From positions 1,860,001 to 1,924,000 of the forward strand of contig OW203749.1 in assembly GCA_934045075.1 (NCBI GenBank): 64,000 nucleotides of DNA. The letters run 5' to 3'. The translations under genes and the position numbers were made by a program. This stretch comes from Yponomeuta sedellus. Taxonomy: Eukaryota > Arthropoda > Insecta > Lepidoptera > Yponomeutidae. Shown here one piece after another: positions 1 to 13,200 of the stretch (the first letter of the stretch is position 1; the number at the start of each line of letters is the position of its first letter). The notes under the pieces are model-generated. The model saw only the letters and a list, made by a program, of their open reading frames with translations, had not been told where the DNA came from and made no database searches.

Positions 1-2130
1 TCCATCCATCTATCCCCGCCAACTACGTGCGCGAGATCGAGCCGCGCCACGTGCCCGTGAGTGCCCAGTGCCCTTCTCGCCCCGTCGACACATTCGCGAT
101 ATTTATTCATACATTGCTGCAATTAAACATTCCATCCATCTATCCCCGCCAACTACGTGCGCGAGATCGAGCCGCGCCACGTGCCCGTGAGTGCCCAGTG
201 CCCTTCTCGCCCCGTCGACACATTCGCGATATTTATTCATACATTGCTGCAATTAAACATTCCATCCATCTATCCCCGCCAACTACGTGCGCGAGATCGA
301 GCCGCGCCACGTGCCCGTGAGTGCCCAGTGCCCTTCTCGCCCCGTCGACACATTCGCGATATTTATTCATACATTGCTGCAATTAAACATTCCATCCATC
401 TATCCCCGCCAACTACGTGCGCGAGATCGAGCCGCGCCACGTGCCCGTGAGTGCCCAGTGCCCTTCTCGCCCCGTCGACACATTCGCGATATTTATTCAT
501 ACATTGCTGCAATTAAACATTCCATCCATCTATCCCCGCCAACTACGTGCGCGAGATCGAGCCGCGCCACGTGCCCGTGAGTGCCCAGTGCCCTTCTCGC
601 CCCGTCGACACATTCGCGATATTTATTCATACATTGCTGCAATTAAACATTCCATCCATCTATCCCCGCCAACTACGTGCGCGAGATCGAGCCGCGCCAC
701 GTGCCCGTGAGTGCCCAGTGCCCTTCTCGCCCCGTCGACACATTCGCGATATTTATTCATACATTGCTGCAATTAAACATTCCATCCATCTATCCCCGCC
801 AACTACGTGCGCGAGATCGAGCCGCGCCACGTGCCCGTGAGTGCCCAGTGCCCTTCTCGCCCCGTCGACACATTCGCGATATTTATTCATACATTGCTGC
901 AATTAAACATTCCATCCATCTATCCCCGCCAACTACGTGCGCGAGATCGAGCCGCGCCACGTGCCCGTGAGTGCCCAGTGCCCTTCTCGCCCCGTCGACA
1001 CATTCGCGATATTTATTCATACATTGCTGCAATTAAACATTCCATCCATCTATCCCCGCCAACTACGTGCGCGAGATCGAGCCGCGCCACGTGCCCGTGA
1101 GTGCCCAGTGCCCTTCTCGCCCCGTCGACACATTCGCGATATTTATTCATACATTGCTGCAATTAAACATTCCATCCATCTATCCCCGCCAACTACGTGC
1201 GCGAGATCGAGCCGCGCCACGTGCCCGTGAGTGCCCAGTGCCCTTCTCGCCCCGTCGACACATTCGCGATATTTATTCATACATTGCTGCAATTAAACAT
1301 TCCATCCATCTATCCCCGCCAACTACGTGCGCGAGATCGAGCCGCGCCACGTGCCCGTGAGTGCCCAGTGCCCTTCTCGCCCCGTCGACACATTCGCGAT
1401 ATTTATTCATACATTGCTGCAATTAAACATTCCATCCATCTATCCCCGCCAACTACGTGCGCGAGATCGAGCCGCGCCACGTGCCCGTGAGTGCCCAGTG
1501 CCCTTCTCGCCCCGTCGACACATTCGCGATATTTATTCATACATTGCTGCAATTAAACATTCCATCCATCTATCCCCGCCAACTACGTGCGCGAGATCGA
1601 GCCGCGCCACGTGCCCGTGAGTGCCCAGTGCCCTTCTCGCCCCGTCGACACATTCGCGATATTTATTCATACATTGCTGCAATTAAACATTCCATCCATC
1701 TATCCCCGCCAACTACGTGCGCGAGATCGAGCCGCGCCACGTGCCCGTGAGTGCCCAGTGCCCTTCTCGCCCCGTCGACACATTCGCGATATTTATTCAT
1801 ACATTGCTGCAATTAAACATTCCATCCATCTATCCCCGCCAACTACGTGCGCGAGATCGAGCCGCGCCACGTGCCCGTGAGTGCCCAGTGCCCTTCTCGC
1901 CCCGTCGACACATTCGCGATATTTATTCATACATTGCTGCAATTAAACATTCCATCCATCTATCCCCGCCAACTACGTGCGCGAGATCGAGCCGCGCCAC
2001 GTGCCCGTGAGTGCCCAGTGCCCCTCTCGCCCCGTCGACACTTTTTCGCGATATTAATTCATACATTGCTGCAATTAAACATTCCATCCATCTATCCCCG
2101 CCAACTGCGTGCGCGAGAAGCCGCGCCACG
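1..2130. repeat. 130-bp satellite array, about 16 copies
   Basis: A 130-bp unit repeats head to tail from the window edge. Fifteen or so copies look identical, and divergence appears only in the last copy (one C for T near 2024, a small insertion near 2041, then loss of register). The array continues beyond the window start. Short open frames in it recur every 130 bp and reflect the repeat, not genes. Near-perfect homogeneity suggests recent amplification or gene conversion. Confidence 0.97.
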
Positions 2131-2525
2131 TGATAATTTCGCGACAATTATTTTTTTACTCCTTCGTTCATTCAATCATTCGATCAATCAATCATTCGAT
2201 CTGTCAATCATTTAATCAATAAATCAATCCCCGCCAACTACGCCCTTCTTACTCCGACTCTTGTTCGCGACATTTAATTATTTATACATTCATTTGTTCG
2301 AACATTCATTCACTTACTTGTTCACTCGGTCACTCATCTGTTTATTCGTTCGTTCATTCAATCATACGATCCATCTATCCCCGCCAACTACGTGCGTATT
2401 CATTTATTTGTCCGTTCATTCATTAATTTGTTTATTCGTTCGTTCATTCAATCATTCGATCCAACTGCGTGCGTGAGATCGAGTGATCTACTTATTTATT
2501 TATTCAATCATTCGACCAGTCAATC
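2131..2525. repeat. Degenerate ATTC/GTTC-rich low-complexity tract
   Basis: Imperfect four-base runs (ATTC, GTTC, ATTT) are interspersed with fragments of the preceding 130-bp satellite, such as the CCCCGCCAACTACG segment seen again near 2228 and 2380. It appears to be the decayed border of the satellite array. No gene is seen. Confidence 0.8.
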
Positions 2526-2639
2526 CCCGTCAATTCATAGTCCCTATAAAACGTGTTATGAGGCTGCAATTTCTTTTATATTTGTTATTCTCAGATGTAA
2601 CACAAATTGAGGTTAGGTCAAAACTCAATTTGTGGCGTC

Positions 2640-2760
2640 CAAACGTATTGTTCCAATCCGGACTTGGCCCCCCTAGTGGAGTATGGCCTACCCTTCCTGC
2701 GATACAGGAAGAGACCCGAGCCCCAGCAGTGGGAACATACTAGGGTTGATAACGTTATAG
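2640..2760 (-). repeat. Dispersed repeat A fragment
   Basis: This matches, in reverse orientation, a sequence found again near 16615, 23085, 35080, 48095, 52500 and 55360. The shared core includes CACTGCTGGGGCACGGGTCT and a short GCATCGCAGG element. Members lie in both orientations, so it is an interspersed repeat. I do not recognise the family. Confidence 0.7.
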
Positions 2761-3055
2761 GGAAGAGCGGGTGATCGTGCTCCTCCACTATAAAGGGAAA
2801 TTTCCCGCCAGGCACATGGTATGCCTGGAGACGGCCGGCTATTGTTAGTCGGACGTTATATTTATGTATGTCATTGAAACACTTTGATTGCGCGATGCAG
2901 GAATGTTGCAGTTTGTAGTGCGCGCGCAGAGTTGGCATGTGCTCGCCACAGAGTGTATTCGACGGTCTATTACAAAAACTGTTATACGTTTACCGGTAGT
3001 CCCTAAACTGGGCTAGGCCTGTATCTAGGGGACTGTATTAATAATAATTTGGCCT

Positions 3056-3365
3056 TTTTGCATCTACTTAATGAGATGATTTATACAGCGTCCAGTGGTA
3101 TCCTCACTCACACTAGATGGTTGAAGGGACCACTCCGACGCTGTAGTGCCTGGGACATGGTTTTATAGATGGTTTTTAGGCTTGCCCAGCACCTATACCA
3201 TCCTGACAGCCTAGTCGGCCTAGCCCACAGGAAAGACTAGTCAATACGTGTGGAGCCAACCAAGCCGCGGGTTTCCTCACGATGGACTGTATTAGTGTGC
3301 ATAGTTTCTGTTTTACTTCTTCTTCGGGGCCCGAAGAAGAAGCTATGTCCAGCAGTGGAATGATA
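3056..3365 (-). mobile_element. tRNA-derived SINE (family C), reverse orientation, head-truncated
   Basis: The stretch matches the reverse complement of the fuller copy at 42889-43290, including the segments for the CACTAGATGG and GACTAGTCTTTCC blocks. The tRNA-like head seen in the other copy is not clear here. It lies in the intron upstream of the first spectrin exon. Confidence 0.65.
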
Positions 3366-3520
3366 TAGATTAGATTAGAACTCTTTATTGTACACACTAG
3401 AAAACAAAATACATAAAAAGGCTTACATATCTAACTATTGCCGTATACAATTGGCGGTATTATAGCTAAAAGCGATCTCTTCCAGACAACCTTGGGATGG
3501 ATAGAACTGAAAGATGAAGA
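3366..3520 (-). mobile_element. Non-LTR retrotransposon 3' tail
   Basis: On the - strand it reads as a 3' end with the block GCCGCCAATTGTA, then a T-rich run, then AATAAAGAGTTCTAATCTAATC. The same arrangement recurs at 7213, 32670, 44400 and 49300, in both orientations. It is a 5'-truncated LINE end. Confidence 0.6.
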
Positions 3521-3960
3521 GAGTAGGTAGGTAGGTGTACATGAAGTATATTGGAAGAGTATGTACATAAACTGACTTACAACTAATATTCATACATATA
3601 TCTATATGTGACGGTGCAAACCTCTTTACACCATTTTTATTTCTTTTTCTATCATTTTCTAATATTTAAATTACGTCACACATTCTTCGATTCCCCTCAT
3701 TTTTCATCACTACTACTTTACCCTTTGACCAGATCTCACTTTTTACCTGCTTCTCCGTTTATCCGTTTTTATCCAGTTTTCTGTTAATACTACAATATTA
3801 TAACAAATAAAACCACACCTAAAGTCGTTCCAGAGTTTATTTATTATTATAAAAGTTACCCAACGTTCCACATATATACATATATACTTAATATAATAAA
3901 TATTACTAATTTATATATTATACAAACATACATATATAATTATAATATACTAATATATAC
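3521..3960. other. AT-rich intronic sequence, nothing recognised
   Basis: Strongly AT-rich with TATA/ATAC runs near 3870-3960. The stretch near 3605-3740 recurs in reverse complement near 8205-8340, so part of it is an interspersed repeat of unknown type. No coding region or RNA gene is apparent. Confidence 0.5.
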
Positions 3961-4050
3961 GCCCGAAGTTCGGGCTATATTAGTCCACTGCTGGACATAG
4001 CCCTCCTCTAATGAGCGCCATTGCGCAAGGTTGCGCCATCATTGGGAGTT
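3961..4050 (+). repeat. Dispersed repeat B fragment
   Basis: Carries the CCACTGCTGGACATAGCCCT signature followed by an ATGAGCGCCAT block. Related copies occur near 13060, 15460, 19690, 20580 and 44380. It is an interspersed repeat end of unknown class. Confidence 0.65.
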
Positions 4051-4084
4051 GACATGTGCTCGCCACAACGTAAACGTATTGTTC

Positions 4085-4281
4085 CACGTTCAACAAAAAG
4101 CGAACCTCGTTCGTATGGGACTCTCCTCTGAAGGAATTTGAAAAGACTAAGTTTGGAGTTGTTTTGTCCATTTTTTCTCCAAAATTATCCAGATTTTGAA
4201 ATGGACACCTAGTTTGACTTGTAACGTTCATTAAGCCGCAGTATCTGCGCTACTTTGAATAAAACCTTTCATTTCATTTCG
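4085..4281 (+). mobile_element. LINE 3' UTR end, abutting exon 1 acceptor
   Basis: This matches the 3' UTR of the LINE remnants at 57770-58115 and 42550-42655. It includes the AAAAGACTAAGTTTGGAGTT block and ends in GAATAAAACC followed by CATTT repeats. The element ends only about 20 bp before the first base of spectrin exon 1 (4301), so the TE tail forms part of the intron end. Confidence 0.75.
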
Positions 4282-4300
4282 ACGGTCCGGTTTTCTGCAG

Positions 4301-4475
4301 GTCCAGGTGAGGCGTCCGGAGAAGGTGCGCTCGATCCAGCGCGTGAAGAAGACGGTGCTGGTGAAGCAGGTGGTGCCGGCGCGCCGCCCCCCCGCGCAGC
4401 GCCGCGCCTCCCGCGCCGCGCCCCCCGCCGCGCCCGCCGTGCCGCAGCGCATGCAGGCCATACAGGACTCTTACG
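4301..4475 (+). CDS. kst: Spectrin exon 1 of window: basic/proline-rich linker
   Basis: Acceptor TTTTCTGCAG, donor GTGAGG, ends in phase 1; residues 1-58 of the partial product. It begins VQVRRPEKVRSIQRVKKT and continues into a proline/arginine/alanine-rich segment before MQAIQDSY. This is not a spectrin-repeat helix. I associate it with the linker after the SH3 domain of beta-heavy spectrin. A partial copy of its 3' edge follows at 4561. Confidence 0.8.
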
Positions 4476-7400
4476 GTGAGGGGATTGGGTCTAATGTCGC
4501 TTGCAGCTCCGTCGGTCAATTGGGGCTAAGTTGGCTAGCGCGACAAGAACCAACGGCGTTCGCCGTGCCGCTGAGGATGCAAGCCATACAGGACTCTTAC
4601 GGTGAGGGGATTGGGGCTAGATTGGCTTGCAGCTTCGTCGCTAGATTGGGTGTATATTGTCTTGCGTGGCCAAGATTCAGTCGCGCCTGCCTTGCCGCAG
4701 CGAATGAGGCCATACAGAACTCTTGTACTTAGAATAGAAAACGTTTATTTGGTACCAACACAATCAAAATAAAAACAATCATGGTTATGGCTATAAATAA
4801 GGGTTTACATAGCATAATTACTACTACCAGAAACAAATATAAAATGGCACCAAAACATCTAATTTTAGATCCCCACTAAAATTAGATGTTTTTTTTCATC
4901 ATCATCATTTTAACAACCAAGAAACAAGAGGGCTAATTTTTAGCTCATCTGACAGATGTCAAGTAGTTCCGCCCGTCATGGGTGCGTTCAAAAATCAAAC
5001 TTCTATTCTTAACAGGAATCCCTCATGGTTTCCCAAGCTTCCAGTCTTGTGCCGCCCGCATACAGCGACTCCCCGCCACCGTAACCAGATTGTCAGACCA
5101 TCTGGCGGAGGGCCTGTCTGGTCATAACTTGCTTTAACATACTCCTAACATGACATAACATTTACATACTGGCACATACATTGCTTCTGGCCCCACACTA
5201 GGATTCCCTGTGTTGTGGGAACCAGAAACAACGAAATCACAAACATGTAAACACCCAAGACATGGGGTTTTTTTGTCCCCAGCCGGGATTCGAAACCGGG
5301 ACGATGCCAGATGCGCTACCGCTACGCCTTTGTTTCCAATCTAAATGGTACCCTTGCCTTTCCTACAGACGAGCTGCTGAAGTTGTCTGAAGAGCGTCGC
5401 CTCCAGCTCGAAGATGCTATCAAGCTGTTCAGCCTCTTTGCTGAATGCGAGGACCTGGAGCGCTGGATGAAGGACAAGGAGCGACTTCTAAGGGCCGAGG
5501 ATGCTGATACTGTCGATAATGCTAAGAGGAAATACGAGGTGAGTCGGAAACGGGGTCACCTCTAAAGTACGAGGTGAGGGAACCGGGGTACCTCTAAAAT
5601 ACGAGGTGATGGAATCGAGGTACCTCTAAAATACGAGGTGAGGGAAACGGGGTTAACTCTAAAATACGAGGTGAGGGAAACGGGGTCAACTCTAAAATAC
5701 GAGGCAAGGGAAACAATATCATTCCGATGTAAAACCTAACTGCAAAGTAGGTACTCGGGGCTGCAAGTGATGCAAATTACTTCAGCCAGGTGCGCTGCCT
5801 GTACGTAATACAGAGAATATTGTAAAGAGGTTCGAAATTTCACTGATGCCGGTACTTGTCCATTAGCTCAGTTGGGAGAAAGCTGGCACGGTTAGCCATA
5901 GGTCGCGGGTTCGAGTCCCGGCATGGGTGGAATTTTTAGCCTCTAAATAGGTCTTTAAAGTGCCTAAGCAATAAAACCCTCCCTAGAGCCCTGGGTCTGA
6001 TCGCTTCCGGATGTCTCCAGAAATTCGTGACGGACCTGTCGACGGCCTCCAAACGCCTGGAGCACATTGACGCGGCCACCGAAGAGCTGGTGAGCAGTGG
6101 CCACGGCCAGGCGGCGGCGGCTACTGCGGCGCGGCAGCAGCTGCAGCTGCAGTGGCAGCGGCTGCTGCGGCTCAAGCAGCTGAAAGAGAGGAGCCTGGAG
6201 GGAGCTTCCAGGTGAGGAAAAAAAATTTCAGAGTCACGTCTTTTTTTGGTCAGAATCGGTCATTGTTAAGAAAAAAGGACAATGGCGCTAAAAACAGGTA
6301 AATTAATGGCCGCGGCTATTAAGATTAGTCGTGGCCATGAAACCGTCGACCATGAAAACCTTGTCGGAGTAGTCACAGCTACTAAATAACTACTCAAAAG
6401 GGGCCACTGAACTACTTAGTCGCAAGCTGTAGGAAAGTAAGACCGACTTCAGCTGCAGTGGCAGCGGCTGCTGCGGCTCAAGCAGGTGAAAGAGAGGAGC
6501 CTCGAAGGAGCTTCCAGGTGTGGATAAAAAGAATTCACGAGTCACATTTTTTTTGTCAAGAACGCTCATTACTCAAAGATTAACGAAGGTAAAAAGTAAT
6601 GGCGTTAAATTTGGTGAATTAATGGCCGTGGCCATTTAAAGTCACTTTGCGATGGCCATGGCCATAAAAAACTAGTCACCCATGAAAAACTTAGTCGGTA
6701 GCGGTCACAGCTATTTAATAACTATTCGAAAGGGGCTAGTGAACTACCTCGTCACTGGCACTGAAAGTAAGAATGGCCAGGCGGCGGCTGCCACCGCGGC
6801 GCTTCAGAAGCTACAGCTGCAGTGGCTACTGGGCTACTGAGGCTCAAGCAGCTGAAAGAGAGGAGCCTCGAAGGAGCTTCCAGGTGAGGAAAAAAAATTT
6901 CAGAGTCACGTCTTTTTTTGGTCAGAATCGGTCATTGTTAAGAAAAAAACACTAAAGACAATGACGCTAAAAACAGGTAAATTAATGGCCGCGGCCATTA
7001 AGATTAGTCGTGGCCATGAAACCGTCGACCATGAAAACCTTGTCGGAAGTGGTCACAGCTACTAAATAACTACTCAAAAGGGCCAATGAACTACTTAGTC
7101 GCAAGCTGTAGGAAAGTAAGACCGCGACGCGGCAGCAGCTGTAGGCAGCTGCAGTGGCAGTGACTGCTCAGGCTCAGTCGGTAGAGGATTTTAAAACAGT
7201 GGCAGACCTTACCGTTGTAACGTTGTAAGATAAGATAAGAATATTCTTTATTGTACACTGGAAAAACAACAAATACGAAAACAAATTGCAAATATACATA
7301 GTACAATTGGCGGCCTTATTGCTAAAAGCAATTTCTTCCAGACAACCTTACGATGGAAAGTTGCTGAAGGAAATTAGAAAGACGGGTAGCCAGTGCAAAT

Positions 7401-10222
7401 TTGAATATTGATACTGTAGTACTGAAAACTAGTAATAATGCACAAAGTATTTAATTACGGTATTCAGACAACGCGCGATACAGTTAGAAAAACGGCTGAG
7501 AATGACAGGTAGGATAGTTCTCGAAAAAACCGCTAGGAGCGCACACGTAGCATAACTAAACGCACTATAAATACTGAAGCGTTGATGCGTTATGTTATCA
7601 GGCTGCAGGTTTACGTTCATATTCCAATAGATACATACTTATACTTAATAATAATACACTTACATACCGTTACTTATATAAACTTATAATCGTCAACTTT
7701 TACATCATTTATAAACAATAAAAACTGGAACGACTTCAGGTGTGGTTTAATTTGTTGATTAGTAAAACAGAAAACTGGATAAAAACGGAGAAGCAGGTAA
7801 AAAAGTCAGATCTGAAAAAACCTATTTAGAGGCTAAAAATTTCACCCATGCCGGGATTCGAACCCGCAACCTCTGGCTATCCGTGCCAGCGCTCTAACAA
7901 TTGAGCCAATGGGCGACTCACCGGCATCAGTGAAATTTCGAACCTCTTTACACTATTCTCTGTATTACGTACAGGCAGCGACATCTGACTTAAGCAAATT
8001 GCATTACTTACAGCCCCGACTACCTATTTTGCAGTTAGGTTTAACATCGGAACGATATCACTGTACCCACATGATAACACTATTTTTATTTTTAATGCAC
8101 TAACCCGTGCTAAGGAACAAATTTAAAAACCTATTTAGAGGCTAAAAATTTCACCCAATTGTTTCCTTAGCACGGGTTAGTGCATTAAAAATAAAAATAG
8201 TGTAAGTCAGATCTGGTCAAAGGGTAAAGTAGTAGCGATGAAAAATGAGGGGAATCGAAGAATGTGTGACGTAATTTAAATATTAGAAAATGATAGACAG
8301 AAAAAGAAATGAAAATGGTGTGAAGAGGTCACACCGACACAAGTTATCGAGCCGCCCATGAGGCCTACGATTTTTCCCCGTAAGTTTGTCTTATGTTTAA
8401 TCGTGCTTCTTTGCACGACCTGACCTGACTTGGCGTCCCCAGCGTGGAGCTCTTCGGCCGCACCTGCGACGAGGCCCTGGACTGGATGGCCGAGAAGGAG
8501 GAGCAGCTGCGAGCCGCCGGCACGCCGGCCGCGGACCTACGCACCGTGCAAGCGCTGCAGCGGCGGCACGCGCAGCTAGAGAGGGAGTTGGAGCCTTTGA
8601 GGGAGAAGGTGGCCACGGTCACGCTGCTGGCTGACTCGTGAGTGACTAATTGTGTCTAAATATATACACAGAAACACACACACACACATACCATCACACA
8701 AACACACATGCACACCACGACTGCAGATTAATACACCGTGCAAGCCCTGCAGCGGCGGCACGCGCAGCTAGAGAGGGAGTTGGAGCCTTTGAGGGAGAAG
8801 GTGGCCACGGTCACGCTGCTGGCTGACTCGTGAGTGACTAATTGTGTCTAAATATATACACAGAAACACACACACACACATACCATCACACAAACACACA
8901 TGCACACCACGACTGCAGATTAATACACCGTGCAAGCCCTGCAGCGGCGGCACGCGCAGCTAGAGAGGGAGTTGGAGCCTTTGAGGGAGAAGGTGGCCAC
9001 GGTCACGCTGCTGGCTGACTCGTGAGTGACTAATTGTGTCTAAATATATACACAGAAACACACACACACACATACCATCACACAAACACACATGCACACC
9101 ACGACTGCAGATTAATACACCGTGCAAGCCCTGCAGCGGCGGCACGCGCAGCTAGAGAGGGAGTTGGAGCCTTTGAGGGAGAAGGTGGCCACGGTCACGC
9201 TGCTGGCTGACTCGTGAGTGACTAATTGTGTCTAAATATATATACACACACACACATATTCCATCACACATACACACAGACGCACATGCACACCACGGCT
9301 GCAGGTTTACGCACTGAGGAAACCGTGCAGCTTTGTGGTTGCTGGTGAGGGAATTAGAGCTTTTGAGGGAGAAGGTGGCCACTGTCGCGCTGCTGGCTTA
9401 CTCGTGAGTGACTAATGCTGCGTTCCGAGATGCGATAAAATCGATTACAGCGCGAATCCGACCAAATTTAGTAGTCCCAAAATATCTCGCAAAAAATAGG
9501 GTTTTTGTGCCTACTGCACTTATATGGATTCGATTATGGAACGCAGGGTAATTGTGTCTAAATATATACACAGAAACACACACATACAAATATACCATCA
9601 CACGTACACACAGACGCATATACCATCACACATACACAGACACGCATGCACACCCTGGCTGCGGATTTACGCACCGTGCAAACACTGCAGCGGCGGCACG
9701 CGCAGCTAGAGAGGGAGTTCGAGCCTTTGAGGGAGAAGGTGGCCACTGTCACGCTGTTGGCTGACTCGTGAGTGACTAATTGTGTCTAAATATATACACA
9801 GAAACACACACACACACATACCATCACACAGACACACATGCATACCACGACTGCAGGTTTACGTACTGAGGAAGCCCTGCAGCGGCGTCACGCGCAGCTC
9901 GAGAGGGAGTTGGAGCCCCTGAGGGAGAAAGTGGCCAATGTCACGCTGCTGGCTGACTCGTGAGTGACTAATTGTGTCTAAACATATACACAGAAAACAC
10001 ACACACACACATATACCATCACACAGACACACATGCATACCACGACTGCAGGTTTACGTACTGAGGGAGCCCTGCAGCGGCATCACGCGCAGCTCGAGAG
10101 GGAGTTGGAGCCCCTGAGGGAGAAGGTGGCCACTGTCACTCTGCTGGCTGACTCGTGAGTGACTAATTGTGTCTAAACATATACACACATATACACACAC
10201 ACATACACACACATACACCCTT

Positions 10223-10253
<31 letters not shown>

Positions 10254-13200
10254 AAGTAGCCGGAACCGGCGTGCGTGCATGCAACGACTTACTTTTTATT
10301 TTTATGTCATACAAAATCTTACAGCATTACAGTCTAAACTAATGCGCTATAAGACTTAACATGTAACGTGTATGAACGTTGATGAAGCGAAGGTCTGTCT
10401 GTCAGGATCATGGCAAGTGGCAGTCCCCTGATCTCCGCCTACCCCTCTGGGATACAGGCGTGATGTTATGTATGTACACACGTATACCATCACACATACA
10501 TACACACACATATTCACACCCCGGCTGCAGATTTACGCACTGTGCAAGGCCCTGCAGCGCCGTCACGCGCAGCTCGAAAGGGAATTAGAGCCTTTGAGGG
10601 AGCACCTTCTCCCTCAAAGGCTCTAATTCCGCTAACTGCAAACTGTCACGCTGCTGGCTGACTCGTAAGTGACTAATTGTTTCTAAACATACACACCCAC
10701 ACCAATAGATAGATACACACACATGCTCACATCCTGGCTGCAGATTAATCACAATGAGGGAGAAGGTGGCCACTGTCACGCTGCTGGCTGACTCGTGAGT
10801 GACTAATTGTGTCTAAATATATACACACACACACATATATACCATCAAACACACACACACACAGTAGGAATGGAACCGGCGGGCGTGCGTGCAACGACTT
10901 ATGAACGTTGATGAAGCGAAGGTGATCTGTCAGGATCGTGGCAAGTGGCAGTCCCTGGTCTCTGCCTACCCCTCTGGGATACAGGCTTCGGGTTATGTAT
11001 GTACACACGCATACCATCACACATACATACACACAAATGCACACAACGACTGTAGGGTTACGTACTGAGGAAGCCCTGCTGCGTTGCCACGCGCAGCTGC
11101 AGAGGATAACTGGAGCCTTTGAGGGAGAAGGTGGCTACTGTTACGCTGCTGGCTGACTCGTGAGTGACTAATTATCTCTAAATATACACACACACATACA
11201 CACACACACACATACAAACACACATATACCATCACACATACACCATCACACATACACACAGACACACATGCACACCACGACTGCAGGTTTACGCAGTCGT
11301 GGTGTGCATGTGTGTAAGTTTGTAATGCTTGCACAGTGCGAGAGGGAATTAGAGGGAACTCGAGAGGGAATTAGAGCCTTTGAGGGAGAAGGTGGCCACT
11401 CTCACGCTGCTGGCTGACTCGTAATGGTCTAATTATATGTAAACAGTTCTACACGTCCACACAAACAGATACACACACACACACTTATGCACACACCCCA
11501 CCCATTCTTGAAGTGAATAAATATTTTTTTTATTTGCAATTAAACATATTTATATAGTTATCAATTCAACCTGACGTTACTTTTTAAAAACACATTTTGC
11601 CAAGAGAATTATGTACGTAATACAGAGAGTATTGTAAAGAGGTTCGAAATTTCACTGATGCCGGTGAGTCGCCCAGTAGCTCAGTTGGAAAAGCGCTGGC
11701 ACGGTTAGCCGGGGGTCGCGTGTTCGAATACCGGCATGGGTGGAGTTTTAGCCTCTAAATAGGTTTTTAATAATTGTCTTTGGCACGGGTTAGTGCATTA
11801 AAAAAGAATTATAATAATTTAGTTTACTTTTTTATTGTTTTTTGTGCTAGTTTTTATGGCGAAGCTTTGTGCGCATTTTCAGATTGTCTAATACCTCTTT
11901 TTATGCTCTTAGTTTAGTTAGTCCCTCAGGACAGGCGCTAATCTCAATTAACCCCCGATTTCTGGTACACTGCTTCTTATTCTTTTCGTGTCAGCGATTC
12001 GACCAGTCTATATTTTTCCTGCCCAATAGTTGGCCACTGCAATTGCAGCAGCGTTGGCCTCTGTTAGGTCCTCCAGAGTGCAGGTGTGAGGGCACAATAG
12101 GCACTGGAGCAGGCGCACCAAGGATTGCGATGAGGCTCCACAATCACATTGCTCCTCCGTTGGTGCAATATAACCCCACCTGCTTAGGTGGGGTTATATT
12201 GGTACACTAACAAGCCGACAGTCTACTGTTAACAGCCGTCGGTCAGTTTTTAAAAGGGAATGATATTGAAAAGTTGCGAATGTTATTTCGTCGGTATAAA
12301 GGTAAAATTCAGTAACTGCAAATGAGCCTAATCGTAGAAACTGCGCTAATGTGAATTTGAGATACTAAGTGTAATATTTAGCACACAAATAAAAACGCTC
12401 TCCCATCGTTATTGTTTTTATGAGTAAACTAGATAGTGTTATTTTTGGGCAAAAATAATTATCAGTTTATAAATAAAAAAATGGAAAAGCAGTTAATGAG
12501 TTTTACCTTTATACCGACGATTTCCTCCTAGAGTATTTCTTAATGATTCGCGATACTAATACGTGGTTAAATATTAAACGTAACGTTTATTTAATCTACT
12601 TTCTACCTAATAAATAATCGCGATTATTAAATAGACCCGTTTAATATATTTTTTTTTCAAAACCTGTTTAGAGGCTAAAAATTCCACCCATGCCGGGATT
12701 CGAACCCGCGACCTCTGGCTATCCGTGCCAGCGCTCTATCCAACTGAGCTAATGGGCGACTCACCGGCATCAGTGAAATTTCGAACCTCTACACTATTCT
12801 CTGTATTACGTACACGCAGCGACATCTGGCTGAAGTAGGTTGCATCACTTACAGGTGGAATTTTTAGCCTCTAAATAGGTTTTTAAAATTGTCCTTAGCA
12901 CGGGTTAGTGCATAAAAATAAAAATAGTATAATATTTTTTTTCCCAGATTAATTTTCATTGTTATTTTTGCATGCAGCCTCTTACAATTTCTGAGAGTGA
13001 ACGGGTATGTCCAATCCTCAGTAGTTGTTAACAATAACTTTTAATAAACCAAGTTAAAACGTCGCGGGTGTCGTAAAAGGCGACTAAGGGACACAAACCG
13101 GGGGGTAGGCAGCAGCGCCCCCTGCAGTACAATTCCACCAAACTGCGATCCCCAACCCGCATGCCCAGCGTGGGGATTATGGGCACTACCCCCCTATGAT

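Larger units (their letters stand above)
8540..11430 (+). repeat. Exon 4 3'-edge tandem array, 192-bp unit and diverged copies
   Basis: The unit holds the last 100 or so bases of exon 4, the GTGAGT donor and a CA-rich intronic segment. Donors at 8638, 8830, 9022 and 9214 are exactly 192 bp apart and the first copies are essentially identical. Diverged copies continue to about 11425 (donors near 9404, 9771, 9960, 10156, 10796, 11159). In the early copies the segment after the candidate CTGCAG acceptor has an in-frame TAA, so I read them as non-coding decoys. Confidence 0.9.

Noticed and set aside
27..2215. Series of overlapping 97-codon frames
   Set aside because: They repeat every 130 bp with the satellite and are artefacts of its sequence.
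4307..4732. 141-codon frame as a complete exon
   Set aside because: It reads through the exon 1 donor into duplicated copies; the phase with exon 2 fits only if splicing occurs at 4475.
8576..11334. Many short frames on both strands in the exon 4 array
   Set aside because: They are copies of the exon end or its complement plus CA repeats, with no independent start, domain or compatible splice phase.
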